NCBI RefSeq assembly: GCF_000687455.2
Contig: NZ_JGVW01000082.1
Coordinates: forward strand, 1-60,605
Length of the DNA stretch: 60,605 nt
Direction: 5' to 3'
DNA from: Burkholderia sp. lig30
GTDB taxonomy: Bacteria; Pseudomonadota; Gammaproteobacteria; Burkholderiales; Burkholderiaceae
Part shown: piece after piece, positions 9,003 through 17,938 of the stretch
Layout of the letters: each line of letters opens with the position of its first letter
Position numbering within the stretch: position 1 is the stretch's first letter
Position numbers and translations under genes: made by a program
Notes under the pieces: generated by a model
What the model saw: only the letters and a program-made list of their open reading frames with translations
Database searches by the model: none
Told to the model about the DNA's origin: nothing

Positions 9003-9208
9003 GGTGCTCCCTTTGCGAACGGTCGACATGAAGAATGCCAACACGGCCGGCCGCATGCGCCCGCCCCGCGCGCCGCACCGCCCGCGCAGCCGGCCCGCGC
9101 AATTGCGCGGCGCCCGCCGTCCGGTCGAACACGGGATGCGCCAGGGCGCAACGGAGGCTGCCGCCGTGAACGATACGCCGCATCCCCGCGGCGCTGAACC
9201 CCTTGTTT

Positions 9209-9412
9209 TGGCCGGTATCCGGGCTGGCGAACACGCCGCTTCACCTTCCCGGACACGCAGGGCGTCCAGTGGCTGTCGTCCGCATGCGGATGGCATGCGG
9301 CGAAGCGGCGCTGCATCGCACGTGGCGCGATGCGTTCGCTTACCGTTGCGGGGGCAGCACAGGTTGGCGCCGTCCGCGACGCGGGCGGGCCTCCTGTTTC
9401 CCGTTTAACTGC
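9209..9412 (-). promoter_or_regulatory. Cobalamin (AdoCbl) riboswitch
   Basis: Read on - strand the leader shows the family's landmarks in order. The P2/P3 entry is TTAAACGGGAAACAGG (about 9391-9409). The core GCTGCCCCCGCAACGGTAAG lies at about 9338-9357. The B12 box AGCCACTGG is at 9266-9274. The closing block CCGGATACCGGCC is at 9210-9222. About 200 nt separate it from the nicT ATG, enough for an expression platform. It should repress the nicT-cobW-cobN-chlI/D operon when adenosylcobalamin is abundant. Confidence 0.93.
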
Positions 9413-9586
9413 GCGCGCCAGAACGCGCGCGCGAGCACCGAAACGCGTGCGAGTGTAGGCGTCGGGGGCGGGAGCGTCAAGGCGGCGGGCGGCGATCGCC
9501 TGCGCCGGCCGGCCACGGGTTCGATGCGTTCGAGCCACCCGGGCACCCTCGATTGACAGCAATTCGAGCAATTCTGTATTGCGTGA

Positions 9587-9608
9587 CGTGGGTAAGTTCG
9601 AACCCACG
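9587..9608. repeat. Short inverted repeat upstream of chemoreceptor gene
   Basis: CGTGGGT (9587-9593), 8-nt loop AAGTTCGA, ACCCACG (9602-9608). It sits in the 250-base gap between the riboswitch and the chemoreceptor gene. It could be an operator or terminator. It resembles a tRNA T-arm but has the wrong loop size. Confidence 0.4.
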
Positions 9609-9681
9609 CGTGCCGTAAACGAACTCACGCGAAGTCTGCCCGCCAGTTTTTTTACTTTCGAAGCTTTACGACGCCCTCCCC

Positions 9682-11178
9682 ATGACAATCAAGCAAAAAC
9701 TCCAGATCCTGATGTTCGTCACGCTGCTGGCCATCGGCGGCGGCATCGTCGTGACGGCCCTCGGATTCAACGCGGTGGACGACGCGCAGGCGGCATCGCA
9801 CCGCCGGGAACGGCAGGTGCGCGGCCTGACCGAAATCAAGGCCAGCGCGCTGTCGACCGTCGAACTCGACCCGACCTCGAACGACACGCGGAAGATCTTC
9901 GCGGACGCGGAGGAGAACATCGACAAATGGGCGAAGCTGATCGCCCCGCTGTTCAACTCCCCGGAGCAGCAGGAACGGCTGCGCGTCGTGCGTTCGCAAT
10001 GGACCGCGTACGACCAGAAATCCCGCCAGCTGTTCGACCTGGCGGGCCACGACGCCAAGGCGGCCAACGATCAGATTCCCGCGCTCTATCACTCGGACTT
10101 CCAGCCGCTGCAGGCGTCGATCGAAACGATCATCGCCGAGGCGAGCCGGCGCGGCGAGGCCGCCGCCGCGAACGCCGACCGCGCGCGCACCAGCGCGGTG
10201 CGCACGGTCATGGCCGCGCTGGCGGCCGTGATGGCGCTGGTCGTCGGCTCGATCGTCGTGCTGTCGCGCTCGATTCAGCGGTCGCTGGCCGGCATCCAGC
10301 GCACGCTGCAGACGGCCAGCGCCTCGCTCGACCTGACGCAGCGCGCGCCGGTCGAGGGCAAGGACGAGATCAGCGTGACGGCCGACGCGTTCAATCACCT
10401 GATGAGCCGCATCGAGGAGGTGATGCTGTCGGTGCGGAACGCCGTGGAATCGGTCAGCACGGCGTCGAAGGAGATCGCCGCCGGCAACATCGATCTGTCG
10501 AGCCGCACGGAGGAACAGGCCGCGTCGCTCGAAGAGACGGCGGCCAGCATGGAGGAACTGACCGGAACCGTCCGCCAGAATGCGGAAAACGCGCGGGTCG
10601 CGAACGATCTTGCCCGGGCATCGAGCGACGTCGCGATCCAGGGCGGCAACGTGGTCGGCGACGTGGTGGCGACCATGGGCGACATCAACACCAGCTCGGA
10701 GAAGATCGCCGAGATCATCGGCGTGATCGACGGCATCGCGTTCCAGACCAACATCCTGGCGCTCAACGCCGCGGTGGAAGCCGCACGCGCGGGCGAACAG
10801 GGCCGCGGCTTCGCCGTCGTGGCGACCGAGGTGCGGAATCTCGCGCAGCGCTCGGCGGGCGCGGCCAAGGAGATCAAGGTGCTGATCGACGACTGCGTGA
10901 GCAAGATCGGCGCCGGCACGCGCCTCGTCGATCAGGCCGGCCAGACGATGGACGACGTGGTGAACAGCATCCGGCGCGTGACGGACATCATGAACGAGAT
11001 CGCCGCCGCGTCGCAGGAGCAGAGCAAGGGCATCGACCAGGTCGGCCAGGCCGTCACGCAAATGGACGAAGTCACGCAGCAGAACGCGGCGCTCGTCGAA
11101 CAGGCTGCCGCGGCGGCGCAGTCGCTCGACGAGCAGGCGAAGAAGCTGCACGCGGGTATCAGCGTATTTACGCTGTAA
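9682..11178 (+). CDS. Methyl-accepting chemotaxis protein (498 aa)
   Basis: Transmembrane chemoreceptor of the Tar/Tsr type. TM1 is about residues 8-29, with a roughly 145-residue periplasmic four-helix sensor (MCP/Tar-like). TM2 is about 174-194, followed by HAMP. The cytoplasmic coiled coil has methylation-site stretches ([40 protein letters not shown]) and the signalling tip [31 protein letters not shown]. It ends in ISVFTL without a CheR/CheB-binding pentapeptide, so adaptation would depend on other receptors. The ATG has no strong Shine-Dalgarno. No che genes are adjacent; the ligand cannot be deduced. Confidence 0.95.
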   Translation: MTIKQKLQILMFVTLLAIGGGIVVTALGFNAVDDAQAASHRRERQVRGLTEIKASALSTVELDPTSNDTRKIFADAEENIDKWAKLIAPLFNSPEQQERLRVVRSQWTAYDQKSRQLFDLAGHDAKAANDQIPALYHSDFQPLQASIETIIAEASRRGEAAAANADRARTSAVRTVMAALAAVMALVVGSIVVLSRSIQRSLAGIQRTLQTASASLDLTQRAPVEGKDEISVTADAFNHLMSRIEEVMLSVRNAVESVSTASKEIAAGNIDLSSRTEEQAASLEETAASMEELTGTVRQNAENARVANDLARASSDVAIQGGNVVGDVVATMGDINTSSEKIAEIIGVIDGIAFQTNILALNAAVEAARAGEQGRGFAVVATEVRNLAQRSAGAAKEIKVLIDDCVSKIGAGTRLVDQAGQTMDDVVNSIRRVTDIMNEIAAASQEQSKGIDQVGQAVTQMDEVTQQNAALVEQAAAAAQSLDEQAKKLHAGISVFTL

Positions 11179-11389
11179 TGCCGCGCGCGCAGGCGCCAGG
11201 TCGGTAACGGCGAGCGCCTGCGCGGCCAGGCGCTCGCCGACGATGGTGCGGAATGGCAGGCGGGTGTGGCCGGGTGCGGGATGCGCAACGGATGCGTCGG
11301 CGGTGGACGATGCGCTGTATCACTGCGGCGTGCAGTGATGAAAAGTGGCTTTTCCAATGGTCATCGCCACTTCAGCACACACGGTAATT

Positions 11390-12007
11390 TTATTTTTCGA
11401 CGACAAGCAAGATGGCGATTGCCGCCATGGCGATAGAACTCGATCTGTTGATGTACCTGAGCGACGAGCCGGCCAGCCGGGATCCAAGCACCATGCCGCT
11501 TCCTGCGTAAATCGTCATCGTGATGATATCGATCACCGCTGACAGCACTGCGAGCACGGCGTACTGAAAAAACAGTTTCCCGGCAGGGTCGATGAACTGA
11601 GGCAGAAATGCCACGAAGAACACGATCACCTTCGGATTCGAGAACGCAACGAGGAAACCTCGGACAAACTGCGCGCCGGCGGTTCGCTTCCCCCAGTTAG
11701 ACTCATCGCGGTCATGCAGATGGCCGCTCGAATTCCAGATCTTCCAGGCAATCCAGAGGAGATACAGAAATCCGCCCCAGCGAATGACCTGGAAGACATT
11801 CGCGTACAGCTTGATTACCACACCCAGGCCGAGCCCCACCAACGCGATGATCACCATATCGGAGAGCGCGGCGCCGAGCGCACAAAACAAGACCCCTTTC
11901 TTCGACTTCGCGATGCCGTTGGACCACGCCAACAACGACGTCGGCCCCGGCAGGATCGCGCCAGCAAAGCAGAAAATGGCATACAAGGCGATGGTGTTGG
12001 CACTCAT
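11390..12007 (-). CDS. LysE/RhtB family amino-acid exporter (205 aa)
   Basis: Inner-membrane exporter of the LysE superfamily. It has the family length, about six TM helices, and the N-terminal motif GAILPGPTSLLAWSNGIAKSKKG followed by GAALSD; FLVAFSNPKVIVFFVAFLPQF is the conserved second half. The ATG at 12007 lies 4 nt after the stop of the halogenase gene, so the two are almost certainly co-transcribed. This makes export of a (chloro)tryptophan or related product the obvious hypothesis, though nothing in the sequence proves it. Codon use is less GC-biased than in neighbouring genes, as for the halogenase. Confidence 0.9.
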   Translation of the reverse strand: MSANTIALYAIFCFAGAILPGPTSLLAWSNGIAKSKKGVLFCALGAALSDMVIIALVGLGLGVVIKLYANVFQVIRWGGFLYLLWIAWKIWNSSGHLHDRDESNWGKRTAGAQFVRGFLVAFSNPKVIVFFVAFLPQFIDPAGKLFFQYAVLAVLSAVIDIITMTIYAGSGMVLGSRLAGSSLRYINRSSSIAMAAIAILLVVEK

Positions 12008-12011
12008 GATG

Positions 12012-13583
12012 TCAGGCTGAGCGGGTTCCCCGAATATTCAACAGGTAATCGTAAGTGGTCGGGAGAGTCGCGGAAAGCTCTTCTTCTTCCCATTTGAGGC
12101 TCTGAAATTCCGCGAGCGCTTGTTTCATCCACTCATCGTGATATACGAGCTTCGGATTTGATTTCTCGGGAACCCAATCAAGGCCGGCGAACATACAATA
12201 ATAATTACTGTTTGTCCAGAAATTTGAAAATTCCAGATCGAAGTTTCCATAATAGTCGCTTTCGTTTGTCGTCACCGGCGGACACACAACGAGGCCGGCG
12301 TTGTATGCGTTCAGCTTCTCGTGCAGCGAGTCCGAAATTTTGAGATCGTGCTTGTTCGCCCGCCAGAAATCAGAGTCATTTCTCGAGGTTGTGAAGTAGT
12401 GAGTCTGGATGAAATCCCTACAGTCGTCGAACATCATTTCAATTTTCTTGTTGAACGAATCTGCCAGCCGGGAGTCCAGGGTGGCGTCCGGGAAATGCTG
12501 AGCAAACTGATAGATCGCCGCATAAATGAAATAGAGCCCAGTCGACTCCAGCGGCTCAAGAAAGCAAGACGAGAGCCCGATCGACACGCAGTTTTTGACC
12601 CACGCTCGCCGGTTACGTCCCGTGCGGAATTTGATGTGGTTCAGTTTGACTTGATCTTCCCTAACGCCCCAGAGCTTCATGAAATCCTCTGTCGCGGTCT
12701 CCTTCGAGCAAAAGCTGCTCGAGTATACATAACCCGATCCGAATCGACCGAGCAGCGGAATCTTCCATGTCCAGCCGCTGCTCATCGCAATCGCCGACGT
12801 ATACGGCTCCACACCATTAGCCTCGTCATCGTGGGCGATCGACGCCGCAACCGCCGAATCGCACAGCAAGTACCTAGACATATCGATGAAGGGTTCGTCC
12901 AATGCCTGGTTAATCAGAAGCCCCTTAAATCCCGAACAATCGACAAAAAAGTCTGCTGCGATCTCGGCTCCGGACTGGGTTCGTACCGACTTGATTCCGC
13001 CACTTTCATTCAGCCGCGTCTCGACGACTTCACCCTGGATATGCTCAACCCCCCAACTCACCGAGAGCCCCCGGAGATAATCGGCGACAAGATGAGCGTC
13101 GAAATGCCAGGCATGACTCATACGCGACCTGCCGTCGCGATCCTTTGGCGAAAGCTTGGCATCGAGTAGTTTCGCCTTGTTATAGCAGGCGTACGCGAAC
13201 TGCTCCGATGTCTGCCCGGTATTTTTCAGATGTGCCCAATAGTGAGAAAGCGGAATCCCGTTGACTTCCTTTAACTGACCGAACATGTGGTAGGAGTAGT
13301 CGGTTGAATCGCTTTCGGCATTCCAACCGACGAACTTGATCGCCGACTTGAACGACGCATTGCAATGAGGCATCCAGTCTTGCTCTTTCAACCCAAGGAA
13401 GTCGAAGAAAACCCTTTGTAGATTTGGTATCGTTGCCTCGCCCACGCCGATTTTCGGAATGGAAGGCTCCTCAATCAGCGAGATTTTCACCTTGTGACCA
13501 TACGCTTTGGAAAGATAGGCGGCAGTCATCCACCCCGAACTTCCTCCGCCCACAATCAGGATGCTCTTCACAAAATTCCGCAT
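12012..13583 (-). CDS. Flavin-dependent tryptophan halogenase, PrnA-like (523 aa)
   Basis: FADH2-dependent halogenase of the tryptophan type. The FAD-binding motif is GGGSSGWMTAAYL (residues 12-24), followed by GVGEATIPNL. The catalytic lysine is in AIKFVGW (Lys83) and the glutamate in FLEPLESTG (about residue 345). GWTWKIPLLGRFGSGYVYSS is the signature and YHMFG matches the substrate-site His/Phe of PrnA as I recall it. The C-terminal block YYGNFDLEFSNFW...NSNYYCMFAGL also parallels PrnA, so tryptophan 7-chlorination is the best guess. Two in-frame starts exist: the ATG at 13583 has GAGAG 5 nt upstream and is preferred; the ATG at 13595 lacks a site. No prnBCD or flavin reductase gene is adjacent. 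Confidence 0.93.
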   Translation of the reverse strand: MRNFVKSILIVGGGSSGWMTAAYLSKAYGHKVKISLIEEPSIPKIGVGEATIPNLQRVFFDFLGLKEQDWMPHCNASFKSAIKFVGWNAESDSTDYSYHMFGQLKEVNGIPLSHYWAHLKNTGQTSEQFAYACYNKAKLLDAKLSPKDRDGRSRMSHAWHFDAHLVADYLRGLSVSWGVEHIQGEVVETRLNESGGIKSVRTQSGAEIAADFFVDCSGFKGLLINQALDEPFIDMSRYLLCDSAVAASIAHDDEANGVEPYTSAIAMSSGWTWKIPLLGRFGSGYVYSSSFCSKETATEDFMKLWGVREDQVKLNHIKFRTGRNRRAWVKNCVSIGLSSCFLEPLESTGLYFIYAAIYQFAQHFPDATLDSRLADSFNKKIEMMFDDCRDFIQTHYFTTSRNDSDFWRANKHDLKISDSLHEKLNAYNAGLVVCPPVTTNESDYYGNFDLEFSNFWTNSNYYCMFAGLDWVPEKSNPKLVYHDEWMKQALAEFQSLKWEEEELSATLPTTYDYLLNIRGTRSA

Positions 13584-14797
13584 AATGTCTCTCATGTTAT
13601 TGAAATGGAACCAATAAATCTGGGATCATCACATCATCGCCACTGAAAACTCAGATGCCTGCAATTTAATAAAATTTCGCTCTATTTCACATCGGAAAGC
13701 TCTGTCTCACGATCAGAAAAGCGGGTCAAATGCCACTCCCGCGATATGCTGCACACAAAGAAACGCCGTTACGAGTATCAAGTTCACCGCGGGGAGCGGC
13801 CTCAACGCGAAGACGCAGTGCAGTGCGCCCACACAAACCGCGAAAGGCAATGCCCGTCTGGCTGCGCCTAACAGGATGCCGCCCTACCCGCCGCCATACT
13901 GCGTGCCGAAAGAATCGGGAAATTCGCCGCAAATCAGAAACCGCTTGACCGCTCTGCGCAAGACACAAAATCGAATAGCAATTCTATAGTATTCGTATTT
14001 TCTTATCTTGGATAAAAAATCCCGCATAAAACAAATTATTTAAAATATGAAAACATACACCACCAACCATGCCACCAATCACTCCCCATACCAAATCCGG
14101 CAACTGCTCCCACCCACCTCGCAGCTGCACTCATGCCAACATCACCGGGCATAATGAATCAGGTAACGAGTTCCGGCTCGACAATATTCAGCTCTCTCAT
14201 GATATTTGCCATCCATGCAATTTTTATTGCACACTATTTTCAGAAAGATGCCTCAACAAGCGGGTTCACGTTACCGCACATTCAATTCACCCAACACAAT
14301 TTACAAACAGATTCGTAATCTATGCATCAAAAATAAACCTTCCTATCGTAATTTCTTTATTTTTATGTAACAGACGATACCAACTAGATAAATTCGCGCC
14401 ACAACATCGTTCAAACGCACGCTGGCCGTGCCTAGCTCGGCTTCGGCGTCGCATAGGTTCCGATGTGGCGAAGCATTAGGCTCGTCGCACCGCGTGCGCC
14501 CAAGCACTGACGAACCCACGCGCCGGCGTGGACGCCTCAATGCGGCAGGAGAACGGGAAACGATTAATCGGGCGTGCTTGCTTCAAATTGGGTTGAGCAT
14601 CCAATTTCATGATTGTTAAGCTTTTTCCTACGCAGCCGATTGGATGCATCGAAGACGGGACGGGACAGTCGGCGATGCCGATTGACATCGCGGAATAGCA
14701 TCGATACCGTCAATTCGATTCGCGCAATTCGTTCTTGACTCCCTGAGCGCATGCGCTTCCCCGCGTCGAAGTCAGATCCTTCGGATCGGGAGCCATT
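13584..14797. other. AT-rich intergenic region (1.2 kb) without a convincing gene
   Basis: The region between the halogenase start and the DUF3857 gene changes composition. About 13730-13950 is GC-rich with short shadow ORFs. From 13975 to about 14400 it is markedly AT-rich (runs such as ATAAAAAATCCC and ATTATTTAAAATATG), unlike the rest of the window. Short frames exist, e.g. 14133-14318 on +, whose translation has a hydrophobic stretch STIFSSLMIFAIHAIFIAHYF, but none has a good ribosome site or recognisable family. The halogenase promoter probably lies in 13600-13720. It looks like acquired or decaying DNA. Confidence 0.6.
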
Positions 14798-16699
14798 ATG
14801 TTTGCCAGCCACATTCTTGAATTTTTTACGCCGCCCATGAAGCCACATCGCGACTCAATCTCAAGAAGCGTCCGATATTGCGCAGCCACCCTGCTGACGT
14901 TCTGCATGTCGATCTGTTACGCCGCGGACTATCGGGTCGAGAACCTCGACCATTCGATCAAGGTCGATTCCGCCGGAAAGCGTGTCGTGCGCGTCGACCT
15001 CGCGATCAAGCTGATGACGGACGCGGCGATCGCCCGGTTCGGCCAATACGCGGTCTCCTACAACTCGCAGTTGCAGAAGCTGGACATCGACCGCGCGGAA
15101 ACGCTGCACGAGGACGGCTCGCGCGTGCCGGTCGATTTCCGCGGCGGGATGTTCGACCGCCCGACCCCCGTCACGATTTCCGCGCCGCAGTTCAGCAACG
15201 AGCATCTGCGCCTCGTCACGTTCCCCGCGCTGTCGAAAGGCGACACGATCCGGCTCGCATACACGTTGACCGACGTCGAGACGCTGTTCCCGGGCAAGTT
15301 CAGCGTCCAGTTCGCGTTCCCGCCGATCGAGGAATACGGTTCCGCGAACATCACGCTCGATACGCCGGCCGACATGCCGGTCGCGATCGATGCGCGCGGC
15401 GTAAAGGCCACCGCCGACTCGACCGGCAACGGCCGCAGAATCCGTTCGTACCACTATGAAACGCCTGCGTCGGGCATCGCCGACGAGCAGACGAACACCG
15501 TAGCGTGGACGGATATCGGGCCGTCGTTCATCGCCAGTAACTTTACCGGCTATGCAGACATCGCCAGCGCGTACAACGCACGGGCCTACGACAAGCTCGG
15601 CGCGTCGGACGCGGTGCTCGCGCTCGCCGATCGATTGACGGCCGGCGTCGACGACCGGCGCGAACAGGCGAAGCGGCTGTATGCATGGGTTGCGCGGAAC
15701 ATCCGCTATGTCGGCGTGTACTTCGGCGCCGGCCCGGTCGTGCCGCATCGCGCGGAAGACGTGCTCGCGAACCGCTACGGCGATTGCAAGGATCAGGTGA
15801 CGCTGCTGTCGGCGCTGCTCGCGGCCAAAGGCATCGACAGTGACGGCGTACTGGTGAACCTCGGCAACCACTATCGCCTGCCCGACGCACCCGACGTGCT
15901 GACGTTCAATCACGTGGTCGCCTGGCTGCCCGAATTCGGCGCGTTCGTCGATACGACGGCCGGCGTGCTGCCGTTCGGCGTGTTGCCGTTCGAGGCGAGC
16001 GACAAGCCGGCGCTGAACGCGAAGACCGGCAAAATCCTGCATACGCCGCCGCAAAACGGCGCGAACAGCACGTCATCTGTCGCCTATGCCGTCGACATCG
16101 GCCAGGACGGAAACGGCACACTGACCGGCGACATCTCGCTGGACGGCCAGGCAGGCCTGCATGCACGCCAGATGTTCACGCACCTGCCACCGAAGCGCGT
16201 CGCCGACACCATGCTGCGCACATTCGGCCTCGCCGGCGACCTGCAGCTGAGTTCGCGCGGTCTGGACGATCTCGACGCGCCGCTGTCGATCGACATGCGC
16301 GGCAAGATCGATCAAGTGTCGCTGATGCCGGGGCCCGCAGCGGTTTCGGTACCGTTGCTGCCGAATTTCGGTGCGATCCGCTCGTTCGCCGACTACGTGC
16401 TGCAGCAAAGGAACAAACCGTTCGACGGCACGTGCAGCGGCACCCGTCTGGAAGAACGCTACCGGATCACGCTGCCCGGCTCGGTCGAGGTGCTCGCGAT
16501 CCCGCCGAACGTCGACGTGCGGGCCGGCGAGATCGCATACCGCTCGACCTATCTCCGAACCGGCCAGACCGTCGACGTGACGCGCGTGCTGGAGCGCAAG
16601 CTGGCGAGCAACGTGTGCGGCAGCGCGAAGCTCGCGGAATGGGCGGATGCCGCGACCGCCATCTCGACGGACCTGAAGCGCCAGATCCTGTACCGGTAA
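14798..16699 (+). CDS. Exported DUF3857 / transglutaminase-like protein (633 aa)
   Basis: Envelope protein with an N-terminal signal (hydrophobic YCAATLLTFCMSICYA, cleavage about residue 42), an N-terminal DUF3857 beta domain and a central transglutaminase/protease-like domain. The catalytic triad is visible: Cys in RYGDCKDQ, His in TFNHVVAWL and Asp in AFVDTTAG. A beta-rich DUF3858-like C-terminus follows. The ATG at 14798 has CGGGAG 5 nt upstream, better than the internal ATG at 14837. The function of the family is not settled (peptidase or cross-linking roles are proposed). It is a single gene located between the AT-rich region and cobE. Confidence 0.85.
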   Translation: MFASHILEFFTPPMKPHRDSISRSVRYCAATLLTFCMSICYAADYRVENLDHSIKVDSAGKRVVRVDLAIKLMTDAAIARFGQYAVSYNSQLQKLDIDRAETLHEDGSRVPVDFRGGMFDRPTPVTISAPQFSNEHLRLVTFPALSKGDTIRLAYTLTDVETLFPGKFSVQFAFPPIEEYGSANITLDTPADMPVAIDARGVKATADSTGNGRRIRSYHYETPASGIADEQTNTVAWTDIGPSFIASNFTGYADIASAYNARAYDKLGASDAVLALADRLTAGVDDRREQAKRLYAWVARNIRYVGVYFGAGPVVPHRAEDVLANRYGDCKDQVTLLSALLAAKGIDSDGVLVNLGNHYRLPDAPDVLTFNHVVAWLPEFGAFVDTTAGVLPFGVLPFEASDKPALNAKTGKILHTPPQNGANSTSSVAYAVDIGQDGNGTLTGDISLDGQAGLHARQMFTHLPPKRVADTMLRTFGLAGDLQLSSRGLDDLDAPLSIDMRGKIDQVSLMPGPAAVSVPLLPNFGAIRSFADYVLQQRNKPFDGTCSGTRLEERYRITLPGSVEVLAIPPNVDVRAGEIAYRSTYLRTGQTVDVTRVLERKLASNVCGSAKLAEWADAATAISTDLKRQILYR

Positions 16700-16916
16700 C
16701 GTCGATTCGGCCCGACGCGGCGCTTCCCCGGCCGGCGCCCGCGCGCCCGCCGGGCCGGCCGCCCGCCCTTTTCCCGAGGCGCGCCTGTGCTATCGTATGC
16801 GCGCGTTTCGCCCGCCGCGTCGCGGGCCTCGTTCGATCCGTCATGCACTGCATCCTCGCCGGCCGCGCCCGCGCCGACCGCTCACCCGTTTCCGCCGCTT
16901 CGCCACGGCCCGAGCC

Positions 16917-17303
16917 ATGCCGCGCATGATGCGGGTCGCGCTCGGCCTCGGCTTTCGCGCGGGCGTCACCGCCGTGCAGCTCGACGCCGCGATCCGCGCG
17001 GCGCTCGCGCGCCATCCGGGCGCGCAGCCGGTGGTCGTCGCGACGCTCGACGCGAAGCGCGGCGCGCGCGCGTTGCGCAGGCTCTGTGCGCGACGCGGCT
17101 GGCCGCTCGTCGGCTTCGGCGCGGCGCAACTCGCCACGCGCCCCGAGCTCGCCGCAAGCGGGCCGTCCGCCGCCGCCCTCGCCCGCTTCGGCGTGGCGGG
17201 CGTCGCCGAGCCGTGCGCACAGCTCGCCGCGCCGCACGGCCGCCTGCTCGGCCCGAAGCTCGCGCACGACGGCGTGACCGTCGCGCTAGCCGGGCCGCTT
17301 TGA
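16917..17303 (+). CDS. cobE: CobE/CbiG C-terminal domain protein (128 aa)
   Basis: Small cobalamin-synthesis protein matching the CbiG C-terminal/CobE fold. It starts MRVALGLGFRAGVTAVQLDAAI, then VVATLDAKRGARAL and GWPLVGFGAAQLA, and ends GPKLAHDGVTVALA. Length fits CobE (about 130-140 aa). The ATG at 16917 was chosen; ATGs at 16926 and 16929 are alternatives, and the upstream 40 open codons look non-coding. It precedes cobO by 29 nt on the same strand. CobE's biochemical role is uncertain (a corrin-intermediate binding protein has been suggested). Confidence 0.85.
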   Translation: MPRMMRVALGLGFRAGVTAVQLDAAIRAALARHPGAQPVVVATLDAKRGARALRRLCARRGWPLVGFGAAQLATRPELAASGPSAAALARFGVAGVAEPCAQLAAPHGRLLGPKLAHDGVTVALAGPL

Positions 17304-17332
17304 ACCTTCCACCTTCGACAGGACTCTCGCCG

Positions 17333-17935
17333 ATGAAAACCGATTCCGATGCCCACCAGCGAATGACCGAGCGCCGCCGCGCCGGCCACGAGAAAAAACA
17401 GGCCGCCGCCACCCAGGAAAAAGGCCTGCTGATGGTCCACACCGGCAACGGCAAGGGCAAGAGCACCGCCGCGTTCGGCATGGCCGTGCGCGTGCTCGGC
17501 CACGGCATGCGCCTCGGCGTCGTGCAGTTCATCAAGGGGGCGCTGCACACGTCCGAGCGCGACTTCCTCGGCGCCGTCGCGCAATGCGACTTCGTCACGA
17601 TGGGCGACGGCTATACGTGGAACACGCAGAACCGCGACGCCGACATCGCGACCGCGCGCAAGGGCTGGGACGAGGCGCGCCGGATGATCGAAAGCGGCGA
17701 CTACCAGATGGTGATCCTCGACGAGCTGAACACCGTGCTGAAGTACGAATACCTGCCGCTCGACGAAGTGCTCGCGACGCTCGCCGCACGCCCCGCGTCG
17801 CTGCACGTCGTCGTGACCGGGCGGCACGCGCCGGACGCGCTGATCGACGCAGCCGACCTCGTCACCGAGATGCGGCTCGTCAAGCATCCGTACAAGGAAC
17901 AGGGCGTGAAGGCGCAGCGCGGCGTGGAGTTCTGA
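17333..17935 (+). CDS. cobO: Cob(I)yrinic acid a,c-diamide adenosyltransferase (200 aa)
   Basis: CobA/CobO-type ATP:corrinoid adenosyltransferase that attaches the 5'-deoxyadenosyl ligand. The P-loop is HTGNGKGKSTAAFG (about residues 36-49), followed by RLGVVQFIKG, MGDGYTWNTQ, VILDELNTVLKYEYL and VVTGRHAPDALIDAADLVTEM; the C-terminus KHPYKEQGVKAQRGVEF is the family hallmark. Length is normal. Only 3 nt separate it from cobB, so the two are one transcription unit with cobE. Confidence 0.97.
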   Translation: MKTDSDAHQRMTERRRAGHEKKQAAATQEKGLLMVHTGNGKGKSTAAFGMAVRVLGHGMRLGVVQFIKGALHTSERDFLGAVAQCDFVTMGDGYTWNTQNRDADIATARKGWDEARRMIESGDYQMVILDELNTVLKYEYLPLDEVLATLAARPASLHVVVTGRHAPDALIDAADLVTEMRLVKHPYKEQGVKAQRGVEF

Positions 17936-17938
17936 GCG

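Noticed and set aside
9587..9608. tRNA T-arm-like sequence (GTGGGTTCGAA on -)
   Set aside because: The loop is too long for a T-loop and no anticodon or acceptor arms can be folded around it; kept only as an inverted repeat.
11390..13583. Pyrrolnitrin (prnABCD) cluster
   Set aside because: Only a prnA-like gene is present; no prnB, prnC or prnD homologue lies on either side.
13726..13968. Overlapping short ORFs on both strands after the halogenase
   Set aside because: Arg-rich both ways, no start signals; looks like an intergenic repeat-type sequence but I cannot confirm other copies.
14069..14479. A 136-codon open frame in the AT-rich region
   Set aside because: No ribosome site, His/Cys/Pro-scattered composition and no recognisable domain; judged non-coding.
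16700..16916. Second cobalamin riboswitch before cobE
   Set aside because: No B12 box or GCAACGGTAAG-like core could be found on +.
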